Shown here one piece after another: positions 51,685 through 61,800 of a stretch of DNA of 64,000 nucleotides. The position numbers and the translations under genes were made by a program. Source of the DNA: Ruminococcus champanellensis 18P13 = JCM 17042 (GTDB lineage: Bacteria; Bacillota; Clostridia; Oscillospirales; Ruminococcaceae); assembly GCF_000210095.1 (NCBI RefSeq), contig NC_021039.1, positions 466,297-530,296 on the forward strand. Reading direction: 5' to 3'. Position 1 is the stretch's first letter. Every line of letters begins with the position of its first letter. Below the pieces are notes generated by a model. The model was not told the DNA's origin. It did not search any database and saw only the letters and a program-made list of their open reading frames with translations.

Positions 51685-53013
51685 TCACTGGTCTCCGCCG
51701 CCCCGTTCCCGGATCACGAACCGGATGGGTGTGCCGGTCAGCCCGAAGGTGGTGCGGATCTGGTTCTCGATATACCGCTGGTAGGAGAAGTGGAACAGAT
51801 CCGCCCGGTTGACGAAGGTCACAAAGGTGGGGGGCTTGGTGGAGACCTGGGTCATATAGTAGATCTTCAGCCGTCTGCCCTTGTCGGAGGGAGGCTGCAC
51901 CCGGGTGGTAGCATATGCCAGCACATCGTTCAAAGTGCCGGTGGAGATCCGGATGGCGTTCTGATTTGCCACAAAGTGGATCATTTCAAACAGCTTGTTG
52001 ACCCGCTGCCCGGTCTTGGCGGAAATGAACACAAAGGGCACATAGGACATGAAGCTGAAATCCTTCTCCAGCTTTTCCTGGAATTCCTTCATGGTGTTGG
52101 TGTCCTTTTCGATCAGATCCCACTTGTTTACGGCGATGATGGACGCCTTGCCCTGTTCGTGGGCGTAGCCAGCCACCTTGGAGTCCTGCTCGGTAAAGCC
52201 GGTCTGGGCGTCGATCATGATGATGCATACGTCCGCCCGATCCACTGCCATATAGGCACGGAGCACGCTGAAATGCTCCACCCGCTCGGTGATCCGGGAC
52301 TTTTTCCGGATGCCGGCAGTGTCGATGAACACGAACTTGCCCTGCTCATTTTCCACCACCGTGTCCGTAGCGTCCCGGGTGGTGCCTGCGATATCGGACA
52401 CGATCACCCGTTCCTCCCCGGCGATTTTGTTGATGAGGGAGGATTTCCCGGCATTGGGCTTGCCGATGACCGCCACCTTGATGCAGTCTTCATCGTAGTC
52501 CTCTGCGTCGGTTTCGGGCAGGTATTTCAGGATCTCGTCCAGCATATCTCCGGTGCCGTGGCCGTGCTGAGAGGAGATGGGGAATGGCTCTCCGATGCCC
52601 AGATTGTAGAATTCATACAGCTCCAGGGGGGGCTCGCCGATGGTGTCGCATTTGTTCACCGCCAGCACCACGGGCTTACCGCTTTTCTGGAGCATATCCG
52701 CAACCGCATAGTCGTTGGCGGTGACGCCGCAGCGCACGTCCGTTACCAGCACGATCACGTCTGCCCGGTGGATGGCGACCTCAGCCTGTCGGCGCATCTG
52801 CGCCAGGATCACGTCGTCCGTGTCCGGCTCGATACCGCCGGTATCCACTACCATAAATTCTCGCCCCCGCCACTCGCACTTGCTGTAGATCCGGTCACGG
52901 GTGACCCCCGGGGTGTCCTCCACGATGGAGAGCCGCTGCCCGATGAGCTTGTTGAACAGGGTGGATTTGCCCACATTGGGGCGCCCTACTACTGCAACGA
53001 TCGGCAATGCCAT
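51685..53013 (-). CDS. der: Ribosome-associated GTPase Der (EngA)
   Basis: 442 residues. Two tandem G domains: first P-loop GRPNVGKST (about 9-17) with DTGGIE and NKCD; second P-loop GKPNAGKSS (about 182-190) with DTAGIR and NKWD. A C-terminal KH-like domain follows (about 350-440). Needed for 50S subunit assembly. The ATG at 53013 with AAAGGAG upstream is chosen; eight codons more upstream are unlikely. It heads der-plsY-gpsA. Confidence 0.97.
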   Translation of the reverse strand: MALPIVAVVGRPNVGKSTLFNKLIGQRLSIVEDTPGVTRDRIYSKCEWRGREFMVVDTGGIEPDTDDVILAQMRRQAEVAIHRADVIVLVTDVRCGVTANDYAVADMLQKSGKPVVLAVNKCDTIGEPPLELYEFYNLGIGEPFPISSQHGHGTGDMLDEILKYLPETDAEDYDEDCIKVAVIGKPNAGKSSLINKIAGEERVIVSDIAGTTRDATDTVVENEQGKFVFIDTAGIRKKSRITERVEHFSVLRAYMAVDRADVCIIMIDAQTGFTEQDSKVAGYAHEQGKASIIAVNKWDLIEKDTNTMKEFQEKLEKDFSFMSYVPFVFISAKTGQRVNKLFEMIHFVANQNAIRISTGTLNDVLAYATTRVQPPSDKGRRLKIYYMTQVSTKPPTFVTFVNRADLFHFSYQRYIENQIRTTFGLTGTPIRFVIRERGGGDQ

Positions 53014-53071
53014 GCTTGATTCTCCTTTCTTTTTCACGATCCGGCGTGCATCGCAAACCGGTCATACACAC

Positions 53072-53104
53072 AAAAAGGAGAAAAGGATCGCTCCTCTCCT
53101 CCTC
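53072..53104 (-). terminator. Terminator after rpmF
   Basis: Eleven-bp purine/pyrimidine stem with two G-U pairs, 4-nt loop, then TTTTTG on the minus strand. It separates DUF177-rpmF from der, probably with some readthrough. Confidence 0.65.
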
Positions 53105-53120
53105 ATCGCTTTGCTGGGTT

Positions 53121-53306
53121 TTAGTCAGCGTTCAGCTTCAGAACCTCAACGCCCTTGTAGAATCCGCAAGCCTTGCAAACCTTGTGCGGAGCCTTCAGTG
53201 CGCCGCAGTTTGTGCACTTGCTCATTGCAGGAGCATCGAGCTTCCATACTGCGGAACGTCTCTTGTTCCGTCTCGCCTTGGAGACTTTATTCTTCGGTAC
53301 TGCCAT
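53121..53306 (-). CDS. rpmF: 50S ribosomal protein L32
   Basis: 61 residues. MAVPKNKVSKARRNKRRS is the standard opening. Two CxxC pairs (CTNCG and CKACG) form the zinc site, so this is the zinc-binding C+ form. Preceded by AAGGAGG and by the DUF177 gene, the usual order in bacteria. Confidence 0.97.
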   Translation of the reverse strand: MAVPKNKVSKARRNKRRSAVWKLDAPAMSKCTNCGALKAPHKVCKACGFYKGVEVLKLNAD

Positions 53307-53360
53307 TTTGGCACCTCCTTACATTACTCCCGGAAAGAGTCTTATTTTGGGACGATGGCT

Positions 53361-53816
53361 TTACGCCAAACCGCCCTGGCAATCGCAGGAAGATGTGTTC
53401 AAGTTGCAGCCGCAGTGCATGCAAAGCCCCTTGCAGTCTTCTCTGCAAAGCAGCTTTGTAGGCAGCTGCAGCAGCAGATCGGTCACAGCGACCTCATCCA
53501 CATCCAACTGCGCATCCTGTGCAACAATGTATTCATCGTTATCACGATTGACGGACAAAACAACCGTATGGGTAAAGGAAAACGAATACGGCCGGACAAA
53601 CAACTCCAGACAACGGTCGCATTCCGCCGTCAGGACACAGTCCACTGTCAGATCCAGTGTGACGATCCCTGCCCGGTTCCGGAAGGTTCCGGTTACATGA
53701 ACCGGCTGGTCAAAGCGATAACCCCGGATCTGAGAAAGCGCCTGAGGCGGGATCTCATAATCCACCGGCAGTGTATCGCCTTCCCGGTGAAACAGTTGTT
53801 TGAGTTGAAATGTCAT
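53361..53816 (-). CDS. DUF177 (YceD) family protein
   Basis: 151 residues from the ATG at 53816 (AAAGGACGGAG upstream). Characteristic segment LTAECDRCLELF (about 73-84), with further Cys near the C-terminus (LCREDCKGLCMHCGCNLNTSSCDC). The Cys-rich end suggests metal binding. YceD/DUF177 proteins are linked to 23S rRNA processing and are nearly always next to rpmF, as here. Confidence 0.92.
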   Translation of the reverse strand: MTFQLKQLFHREGDTLPVDYEIPPQALSQIRGYRFDQPVHVTGTFRNRAGIVTLDLTVDCVLTAECDRCLELFVRPYSFSFTHTVVLSVNRDNDEYIVAQDAQLDVDEVAVTDLLLQLPTKLLCREDCKGLCMHCGCNLNTSSCDCQGGLA

Positions 53817-53850
53817 GATGCTCCGTCCTTTTTTGTGCATCACAATCTAT

Positions 53851-53879
53851 ATTATATAGAATTGCGCACAGCTTGTCAA
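53851..53879 (-). promoter_or_regulatory. Promoter of DUF177-rpmF
   Basis: Minus strand TTGACA (53879-53874), 17 nt, TATAAT (53856-53851): a perfect consensus promoter. Confidence 0.88.
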
Positions 53880-53899
53880 TAGGATTTTTTAAAAAAGTA

Positions 53900-54304
53900 T
53901 CACACAAACTGCATAACGCTCTCCGGCAGCTCATTGTTGTCTGCGGAGATGGTGAAAATGATCTGGGTATCGTTGCCGGAAAGAATGTTGAGCTTCTCCA
54001 GCATCTTGCCCAGCTCGTTGAAGTCCGGGCCACCGATTTTCAGAATGCCGTCGATGAAGATCTCCTTGATGTCGTAGTTGCCTGCGAACATGCCTGCGAT
54101 AAAGCCATAGAATGCCTCATAGCCCTCGATGGCGAACCGGTCAGAGTCAACCAGACGAACCTTGTAGCTGATGTCGTAGGTGAGCTTTGCGCCCTTTTCG
54201 ATGCAGATCAGGTCGCCGTTGGTGTCCTTGACTGCGTTGTTGATCATATCAACCAGGATCTTTGTTTTGCCTGTGCCCTTTTTACCTGTAATCAGTTTAA
54301 TCAT
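53900..54304 (-). CDS. Small P-loop NTPase-like protein of unknown function
   Basis: 134 residues. It opens with a Walker A motif, ITGKKGTGKTKIL (5-17), and has a Walker-B-like hydrophobic-acidic stretch, KEIFIDGIL (about 79-87). It is much shorter than most P-loop ATPases and lacks other motifs, so it could be a minimal ATP-binding regulator. RBS AAAGGAG precedes the ATG. It lies 68 nt downstream of pgi on the same strand and may be cotranscribed with it. Confidence 0.75.
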   Translation of the reverse strand: MIKLITGKKGTGKTKILVDMINNAVKDTNGDLICIEKGAKLTYDISYKVRLVDSDRFAIEGYEAFYGFIAGMFAGNYDIKEIFIDGILKIGGPDFNELGKMLEKLNILSGNDTQIIFTISADNNELPESVMQFV

Positions 54305-54372
54305 TTTATACTCCTTTCGCCGCCCTGCGGACAGCTCGTGTTTTTTATCAGACCGCCCCTGGCGGAAGTGGA

Positions 54373-55707
54373 TCAGTTGAGCTTTGCCTCCAGTGCAGCC
54401 TTCTGGGATTCATACCCGGGCTTGCCCAGCAGAGCAAACATGTTCTTCTTGTAGCTTTCTACGCCGGGCTGGTTGAAGGGGTTTACCCCCAGCATGTAGC
54501 CGGAAACAGCGCATGCCTTTTCAAAGAAGTAGACCATATAACCGAAGCTTTCTTCCTTGGTGTCGTCCAGCTCCAGCACGATGTTGGGAACGCCGCCCTC
54601 GGTATGAGCCAGGATGGTGCCCTCCAGTGCCTTCCGGTTTACCACGCTCATATTCTGACCGGTCAGGAAGTTCAGACCGTCCAGGTTCTCGGCATCGTCC
54701 TCCAGGTACAGATCCTGCTTGGGCTGCTTGATGTCTACCACGGTCTCGAACATGAGTCTGGAGCCTTCCTGGATGTACTGGCCCATGGAGTGGAGATCCG
54801 TAGAGAAGATCACGCTTGCAGGGAACAGCCCCTTGTTGTCCTTGCCTTCGCTTTCGCCGAACAGCTGCTTGTACCATTCGTTCATCATGGCAAAGGAGGG
54901 ATCGTAGGAAACCATCAGCTCTACGCTCTTGCCCTTGCGGTAGAGGATGTTGCGGATGGCAGCGTACTGGTAGCAGTCATTTTCAGCAAAGGGAGCAGCG
55001 AAATCCTCCCGTGCCTTCTGTGCGCCCTGCATGATGGCAGCAATGTCGCAGCCTGCAACGGCGATGGGCAGCAGACCAACTGCGGTCAGCACGGAGAACC
55101 GGCCTCCGATGTCGTCTGCGATCACGAAGGTCTCGTAGCCCTCGGTATCAGCCAGGCTCTTGAGGGTGCCTCTCTTGGCATCAGTGGTGCAGAAGATCCG
55201 GGACTTTGCGCCCTCCTTGCCGTACTTCTTTTCCACCAGGTTCTTGAAGATCCGGAACGCCAGTGCCGGCTCTGTAGTGGTGCCGGACTTGGAGATCACG
55301 TTGACTGCGATGTCCTTGCCCTCACAGATGGAAAGCACCTCATTCAGGTAAGTGGGGTTGATGTTGTTGCCCACATAGTAGATGTCCGGGGTATCCTTCT
55401 TCATATTGTTATAGAAGGGGGACTTGAGCAGCTCGATGGCTGCCCGGGCGCCAAGATAGGAGCCGCCGATGCCGATGACGATCAGGATGTCCGCAGTTTC
55501 CTGGATCCGCTTGGCAGCAGCCTGGATCCGTGCGAATTCCTCCTTGTCGTAGTTGACGGGCAGATCTACCCAGCCCAGAAAGTCGCTGCCCAGTCCGGAC
55601 TTGTCCTGCAGGGTTTTTGCAGCAAGCTCAACCTGGGGTGCAATGCCGGTCATTTCGTCCGGATTGATGAACCCTTCCAGATATTTTTTGTTCAGCTTCA
55701 GTGCCAT
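54373..55707 (-). CDS. pgi: Glucose-6-phosphate isomerase
   Basis: 444 residues, the short Firmicute form. [16 protein letters not shown] (about 79-94), [16 protein letters not shown] (about 138-153) and the catalytic segment [14 protein letters not shown] (about 200-213) are intact, and the late [16 protein letters not shown] carries the active-site Lys. Interconverts glucose 6-phosphate and fructose 6-phosphate. GGAGGA lies 8 nt before the ATG. A TTGCAA-17-TAAACT promoter is possible around 55835-55865. Confidence 0.96.
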   Translation of the reverse strand: MALKLNKKYLEGFINPDEMTGIAPQVELAAKTLQDKSGLGSDFLGWVDLPVNYDKEEFARIQAAAKRIQETADILIVIGIGGSYLGARAAIELLKSPFYNNMKKDTPDIYYVGNNINPTYLNEVLSICEGKDIAVNVISKSGTTTEPALAFRIFKNLVEKKYGKEGAKSRIFCTTDAKRGTLKSLADTEGYETFVIADDIGGRFSVLTAVGLLPIAVAGCDIAAIMQGAQKAREDFAAPFAENDCYQYAAIRNILYRKGKSVELMVSYDPSFAMMNEWYKQLFGESEGKDNKGLFPASVIFSTDLHSMGQYIQEGSRLMFETVVDIKQPKQDLYLEDDAENLDGLNFLTGQNMSVVNRKALEGTILAHTEGGVPNIVLELDDTKEESFGYMVYFFEKACAVSGYMLGVNPFNQPGVESYKKNMFALLGKPGYESQKAALEAKLN

Positions 55708-55910
55708 GATGATTGTCTCCTCCAGATCAGAAAAAGAAAGTCTTTTTCAACATTTACGAGCCTTGCCGGAGGATTCCCCGGCGTATGGACAATGCCCTGC
55801 ACAGGACAGAGAACTGCCGACAGTTTCGTATAGTACTAGTTTACTATATTTTGCACCCGATTGCAAGCGGTTCGACTGATTCTTGTGCAGACAGCATAAA
55901 AAACCATGAT

Positions 55911-57041
55911 CTATTTTAACATATTATCCAAAAGACGCAGAAATGCCCGGGAAAAAGTCAGCCTTGGCACGGAGGATGCCGCCGTAAGAGGCACTTCGTA
56001 CAGGTAAATATCTCCTTGGTAAAAGGCTGCCGTACCTAGCTGCTGTCCCTTGCTGACAGGGGCTTCCACATACTCCGGCAGTACCAGTACCGTTTGCAGC
56101 CCGGCATTCCCCTTGGGCACGGTGATGCCGGTCAGCCCCTGCGCCTCCACCTCCACAGCGGTATCCGTGCCGTGGAGCACCTGCAAAGGCTTGAGAAATT
56201 CTCCGGAAAAGGCGGGAGTGGTGACCTGGTAGCTGCCGAAGCCCTTGCTCAGCAGGGTCTTGGCGATGCTGAACCGGTCTGCATCCTCCTGACAGCCCAG
56301 CACCACCGCCACATAGATCCCGTCCCCCCGCTGGGCTGCCGCCGCCAGGGTATAGCCGGTGCGTTCCCCGTGTCCTGCCTTCATGCCCAGCAGCCCGTCA
56401 TAGCTGCGCACCAGGGTGTTTTCGTTCACAAGCTCTGTCTGCTCCCCCCGGAGAAAGGTGCGCCAGGTGGTCATATAGGGGGTCAGCACCGGGTACTCCG
56501 TCAGCTTGCAGCAGAGCCTGCCCAGGTCGGCGGCGGTGGTGACCTGTCCCTCTTCCGAAAGACCGGAGGCGCAGGTGAATACGGTGCTGCGAAGCCCCAG
56601 CTCAAAGCCCCGGGCGTTCATGTCCATGACAAACTGCTCCTCCGTGCCGGATACCGCCTCCGCCAGGGCAACCGCTGCGTCGTTGGCGTTGCCGATGATC
56701 ATGCCCCGGAGCAGATCCCCCACCGTCATCTTTTCTCCGGGCATCAGCCAGATGGAGGCACCCTTCTGGGCATTCGCCGCCGGGGAGGCAGTCACTGCCG
56801 TATTCTCTGACAAAGCGCCGGATTCCAGGGCTTCTGCGGTCAGCAGCATGGTCATCAGCTTTGCCATGGTGCCCATGGGCAGGCTTTCACTGCTGTTTTC
56901 CTCCAGCAGTAGCTGTCCCGTTCGTGCCTCCAGCAGAGCATAGGCACGACAGGGCTTTCCGGCAGCGGCACCCGGCTCCGGCAGGTACAGCAGCACCAGA
57001 GCAAGGACGGTGACAAGGGCAGTCAGGGCACGTTTTTGCAT
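55911..57041 (-). CDS. D-Ala-D-Ala carboxypeptidase (DacF/S11) family protein with altered catalytic motifs
   Basis: 376 residues. Signal peptide (about 5-27), S11 peptidase domain, then the C-terminal beta domain of PBP5-like enzymes and a hydrophobic-amphipathic end (FLRLLDNMLK) for membrane attachment. Alignment by eye with DacF shows all three active-site motifs changed: S-x-x-K is T58-M-A-K61, S-x-N is N118-A-N120, and K-T-G is K221-A-G223. The fold is otherwise well kept (KLMTMLLTAEALESG, NDAAVALAEAVSG). It may be a catalytically dead, regulatory or structural paralogue, or a threonine-dependent enzyme. Start 57041 has GGGAGG upstream. Confidence 0.85.
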   Translation of the reverse strand: MQKRALTALVTVLALVLLYLPEPGAAAGKPCRAYALLEARTGQLLLEENSSESLPMGTMAKLMTMLLTAEALESGALSENTAVTASPAANAQKGASIWLMPGEKMTVGDLLRGMIIGNANDAAVALAEAVSGTEEQFVMDMNARGFELGLRSTVFTCASGLSEEGQVTTAADLGRLCCKLTEYPVLTPYMTTWRTFLRGEQTELVNENTLVRSYDGLLGMKAGHGERTGYTLAAAAQRGDGIYVAVVLGCQEDADRFSIAKTLLSKGFGSYQVTTPAFSGEFLKPLQVLHGTDTAVEVEAQGLTGITVPKGNAGLQTVLVLPEYVEAPVSKGQQLGTAAFYQGDIYLYEVPLTAASSVPRLTFSRAFLRLLDNMLK

Positions 57042-57094
57042 GATCGGATCCCTCCCGGTTGTGATTGACGTTATGCCAGTGTATGCGGAAGGAA

Positions 57095-57123
57095 CAAAAA
57101 AAAGACGGCACATTGTGCCGTCC
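57095..57123 (-). terminator. Terminator of the HPr-like gene
   Basis: Stem GACGGCAC / GTGCCGTC with a 3-nt loop and eight T on the minus strand, 14 nt after the stop. Confidence 0.85.
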
Positions 57124-57136
57124 GGGGTGTGCAGAA

Positions 57137-57367
57137 TTACTTGACGATGAACTTGTCGATGGCGTCCAGGAATTCCTTTGCGTTATCGGTATGCGCATGC
57201 AGCTCGATCGGCTTGGAAAGATCCAGACTGAAGATACCCATGATGGACTTTGCATCGATGGCATATCTGCCGGAAACCAGATCTACGTCAAAATCAAAAC
57301 GCATTACGATGTTTACGAATTCCTTTACGTCGTTGATCGCCTGCAGGGAAATGGTTACTGTTGTCAT
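57137..57367 (-). CDS. HPr-like protein lacking the phospho-histidine
   Basis: 76 residues of the PTS HPr fold. The regulatory-serine motif KSIMGIFSLDL (Ser41, equivalent to Ser46) is intact, but the region of the active-site GxHARP motif reads INDVKEFV, with no histidine. It therefore cannot take part in PTS phosphotransfer in the usual way. Crh of Bacillus is a comparable HPr relative that works only in regulation. RBS GGGAGG precedes the ATG at 57367. A monocistronic unit closed by a hairpin. Confidence 0.82.
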   Translation of the reverse strand: MTTVTISLQAINDVKEFVNIVMRFDFDVDLVSGRYAIDAKSIMGIFSLDLSKPIELHAHTDNAKEFLDAIDKFIVK

Positions 57368-57540
57368 AAAAATACCTCCCATATGCTGTTGTAGTGTGCA
57401 AAGCCTGTTCCGCTTTGCCTGCCTTTATCATAGCACCTTCCCCTATTATTGTCAAGCTGTTTGCATTCGATTCGTGAATCTAGTATAATGGATACGAAAA
57501 GAAAAAACTGCATTTGTGCAAATGTGGAAAGGAATGCTGC

Positions 57541-58863
57541 ATGACTGCTTATTATCTCAGCTTTGGCTGCAAGGTCAACCAATATGAAACCAATGCGCTG
57601 CGGGGCATGCTTTCCCGGGAGGGCATTCAGCCGGTGGAGCAGCCGGAGGATGCGGATCTGATCCTGGTGAACTCCTGCACTGTGACCGCCTCCAGCGACC
57701 GGAAGGTGCGGCATGCGCTGCGGAGCCTGCGAAGCCGTTGTCCGGCGGCAAAGATCGTCCTGACCGGCTGTCTGCCCCAGGCGCATCCGGATGCGGCGCA
57801 GTTGTGCCCGGAGGCGGATCTCATAACCGGCACGAAGGACCGTGCCGCTCTGATCCAAAGGATCCGGCAGTTGATGGAAAGCGCCGTTCCCTGGGATGGG
57901 GTGACACCTTATACGCCCGGAGAGGGGTATGAGCTACTGCCCCCGGCGGAGAATGCAGACAGAACCCGGGCGTTCATCAAGATCCAGGACGGCTGCAACC
58001 AGTTCTGCTCCTACTGCATCATACCCTACGCCAGAGGGCGCTGTCGCTCCAAGCCCAGGGAGGCGCTGGCACAGGAGGCGGCACAGATGGCGCAGGCAGG
58101 CTGCCGGGAGGCGGTGCTCATCGGCATCAACCTTGCCTTTTACGGCATGGAGTGGCAGGGAGATCTGGGGGATGCGGTGGACATCTGCTGTGCTGTACCG
58201 GGCATCGATCGGGTGCGGCTTGGCTCTCTGGAGCCGGAAAAGCTCAGCGACGATCTGCTGCGCCGTCTGGCTGCGCATCCCCAGTTCTGCCCCCAGTTCC
58301 ATCTGTCCCTGCAAAGCGGCTGTGACCGTACCCTCCGTGCCATGAACCGGCATTATACCACGGCGGAATACGCAGACCTGGCGGCACGGATCCGGCGGAT
58401 CTTTCCGGATGCCGCTCTGACCACGGACGTAATGGTGGGCTTTCCCGGAGAAACGGAGGCGGATTTTGCCTGCTCCCTGGAATTTGTCCGGGAGATGGGC
58501 TTTGCCAAGGTGCATGTGTTCCCTTATTCTCCCAGAGAGGGCACAGTCGCTGCCCGGATGCCGGAGCAGATCCCCTCACCGGAAAAACGTCGCCGGGCGG
58601 CGCTGATGGGGGAAACGGCGGCAGCCTGCCGGAGGGCATTCCTCCGGAGCCAGGTGGGAAAGGTGATGCCGGTGCTGTTTGAGCGGTCGGCGGATCCGGC
58701 GTGGCACCGGGGCTATACCCCCAATTACACCCCCGTAAAAATTTCCGCAAAAAAAGGAGAAAAAAGTTTGCGCAAATCGGTTTTCCGTGTTATAATAAAA
58801 TCGAGTGAGCCGGATTGCTGCATCGGCACGTTGCTGCCGGAAGCGTCCGCCCAGAATGATTGA
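57541..58863 (+). CDS. mtaB: tRNA t6A37 methylthiotransferase MtaB
   Basis: 440 residues, radical SAM. The N-terminal UPF0004 domain has SFGCKVNQYETNALRG (about 6-21) with further Cys at VNSCTV and TGCLPQ for the auxiliary cluster. The radical SAM motif is QDGCNQFCSYCIIPYARG (about 142-159, CxxxCxxC), and the C-terminal TRAM domain ends CCIGTLLPE. GYTPNYTPVKI places it in the MtaB rather than MiaB clade. It adds a methylthio group to t6A37. A promoter for purL lies inside its last 25 codons. Start at 57541 with AAAGG upstream. Confidence 0.92.
   Translation: MTAYYLSFGCKVNQYETNALRGMLSREGIQPVEQPEDADLILVNSCTVTASSDRKVRHALRSLRSRCPAAKIVLTGCLPQAHPDAAQLCPEADLITGTKDRAALIQRIRQLMESAVPWDGVTPYTPGEGYELLPPAENADRTRAFIKIQDGCNQFCSYCIIPYARGRCRSKPREALAQEAAQMAQAGCREAVLIGINLAFYGMEWQGDLGDAVDICCAVPGIDRVRLGSLEPEKLSDDLLRRLAAHPQFCPQFHLSLQSGCDRTLRAMNRHYTTAEYADLAARIRRIFPDAALTTDVMVGFPGETEADFACSLEFVREMGFAKVHVFPYSPREGTVAARMPEQIPSPEKRRRAALMGETAAACRRAFLRSQVGKVMPVLFERSADPAWHRGYTPNYTPVKISAKKGEKSLRKSVFRVIIKSSEPDCCIGTLLPEASAQND
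58768..58796 (+). promoter_or_regulatory. Promoter of purL inside mtaB
   Basis: TTGCGC (58768-58773), 17 nt, TATAAT (58791-58796), entirely within the coding sequence for the MtaB TRAM domain. Confidence 0.7.
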
Positions 58864-58899
58864 AAGGAGCGTGGATTTCTCCCTCCGGAGAGATCACAA

Positions 58900-61800
58900 G
58901 TGAAGCCTATGTCCGTTTTTCGTATCTATGTGGAGAAAAAACCGGAGTTTGCCGTAGAGGCACAGTCCCTGCTTAGTGATATCCGCACCGCCCTGCGGCT
59001 GGACATCACCTCCATCCGGGTCATCAACCGCTATGACGCCGACAAGATCACCAAGGAGGATTTCCAGCTTTCTGTCAGCACTGTATTTTCAGAGCCTGCG
59101 GTGGACGTGACCTATGACACCCTGCCCCGCCTTGCCAATACGGAGCGGATTTTTGCGGTGGAGTATCTGCCGGGTCAGTTTGACCAGCGTGCGGATTCCT
59201 GTGAGCAGTGCATCCAGATTCTGACCCAGAAGGATCGCTGCCGGGTGCAGAATGCCCGGGTATACATCATTGCCGGCAATCTGACCGACCAGGAATTTGA
59301 CCGGCTCAAGGCGTACATCATCAACCCGGTGGAGAGCCGGGAGGCTTCGCTGAACCTGGTGTCCAGCCTGGACAGCAACTACGAGATCCCCACCACCGTG
59401 GAGACCCTCAAGGGCTTCTGCGAGCTGAGCGAGGCAGGACTGGCGGACTTTATCAAGCAATACGGTCTTGCCATGGATCTGGACGACATCAAGTTCTGCC
59501 AGGCATATTTCAAGGATACAGAGCGGCGGGATCCCACCATTACCGAGATCCGCATGATCGACACCTACTGGTCCGATCACTGCCGTCACACCACCTTCTC
59601 CACCAACATCCAGGACGTACAGATCCTTGCCCCCTACATCCAGGATACCTACGATGAATACCTGCGGATCCGCCGGGAACTGGGCAGAGCGGAAAAGCCC
59701 CTGACGCTGATGGATATGGCGACCCTGGCAGTGCGGAAGCTGAAGGCGGACGGAAAGCTGCCGGATCTGGACGAGAGCGAGGAGATCAACGCATGCTCCG
59801 TGAAAATCAAGGTGGACACCGAAAATGGGGATGAGGACTGGATCCTCATGTTCAAGAACGAGACCCACAACCACCCCACCGAGATCGAGCCCTTCGGCGG
59901 TGCGGCAACCTGTCTGGGAGGCGCCATCCGGGATCCTCTGTCCGGCCGTTCCTATGTATACCAGGCAATGCGTGTCACCGGTGCGGCAAATCCCCTGGTG
60001 CCGGTGGAGGATACCATCACCGGCAAGCTGCCCCAGCGGAAGATCACCGTGGGGGCAGCCAACGGCTACAGCTCCTACGGCAACCAGATCGGTCTTGCCA
60101 CCGGTCATGTGGCGGAGATTTACCACCCGGGCTATGTGGCAAAGCGCATGGAAATCGGCGCAGTCATCGGCGCTGCACCGGCGGAGAATATCCGCAGAGA
60201 AGCACCCGTGCCCGGCGATGTGGTGATCCTGCTGGGCGGCAAAACCGGACGGGACGGCTGCGGCGGCGCAACCGGATCCTCCAAGTCCCACACCCTGGAA
60301 TCCCTGGAGCACTGCGGCGCAGAGGTGCAGAAGGGCAATCCGCCGGTAGAGCGGAAGCTCCAGCGCCTGTTCCGGAATCCGGAGGTCACCCGGATGATCA
60401 AGCGCTGCAACGACTTCGGCGCAGGCGGCGTATCCGTTGCCATCGGAGAGCTGACCGACGGGCTGCTCATCAATCTGAACGCAGTGCCCAAGAAGTATGA
60501 CGGACTGGACGGCACGGAAATTGCCATCAGTGAATCCCAGGAGCGTATGGCAGTGGTCATCGCCAAGGAGGATCTGTCCAGGTTCCTGGCGGAGGCACGC
60601 CGGGAGAATCTGGAGGCTACCATGGTTGCGGACGTGACCGACAACCGGCGGCTGGAAATGGTCTGGAACGGCAAGACCATTGTGAACCTGTCCCGGGACT
60701 TCCTCAACTCCAACGGTGCTCCCAAGTATACCGACATTGAGGTGCCGGATCCGGCAACGGAGATCCCCAATATGCTGGAGGATACCCCGGACGGCTGGGA
60801 AGCCCTCATGTCCAATCTGAACGTATGCTCCCAGAAGGGGCTTGTAGAAAAGTTCGACTCCACCATCGGCGCCGGCACCGTGCTGATGCCCTTCGGCGGC
60901 AAGTATCAGCTGACCCCCAACCAGGCTATGGCGGCAAAGATCCCGGTGCTCAAGGGGGAGACCAATACCTGTTCCCTGATGGGCTGGGGCTTCAACCCGG
61001 TCATCAGCGAAAAGAGCCCCTACCACGGGGCAATGATGGCGGTGGTCGAGTCCATTGCCAAGATCGTGGCAGCCGGCGGCACCTACCACAAGTGCTGGCT
61101 CACCTTCCAGGAATACTTCGAGCGCACCCAGAACAACCCGGTTCGCTGGGGCAAGCCCTTTGCAGCACTGCTGGGCGCATTCCGGGCGCAGCTGGAAATG
61201 GGCTGTGCAGCCATCGGCGGCAAGGACTCCATGTCCGGTACCTTTGAAAACATCGACGTGCCCCCCACGCTGGTTTCCTTTGCAGTCTGCACCGCCGACA
61301 GCCGGAAGGTGATCTCTCCGGAATTCAAGGCAGCAGGTCATACGGTCATTCGCATTGCGCCGGAGTATGACGGCAACGGGCTGCCCGTATTCGACAGCGT
61401 GAAGCAGTGCTTCGACCAGATCGAATCCATGATCGACAGCGGCAGAGCCTGCGCCGTATGGAGCGTGGCAGGGGGCGGCGTTGCCGAGGGCATTGCGAAA
61501 ATGTGCTTTGGCAACCACATCGGTTTTGAATTTTCCCGGAAGCTGTCCGACACCATCCTGTTCAAGCCCTGGTACGGTTCCTTTATCGTAGAGCTGACCG
61601 GCGAGGCTGGCTACGGGGAGGAGATCATCGGCAGAACCATGCCGGATTACCGGATCTACGGCGAGGGCTACACCATGCAGGCGGAGGCACTGCAAAAGGC
61701 GTGGGAAAGCAAGCTGGAGTCCGTGTTCCCCTGCCGGATCAAGACCGAGTTTGCCACCATCGAGTCCTACAGCTATGCAACCAAGTCCCGGAAGGGCCCT

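Noticed and set aside
58741-58863. Frameshift at the poly-A stretch near the end of mtaB
   Set aside because: The downstream frame still matches the end of a TRAM domain (CCIGTLL), so the reading frame appears correct.
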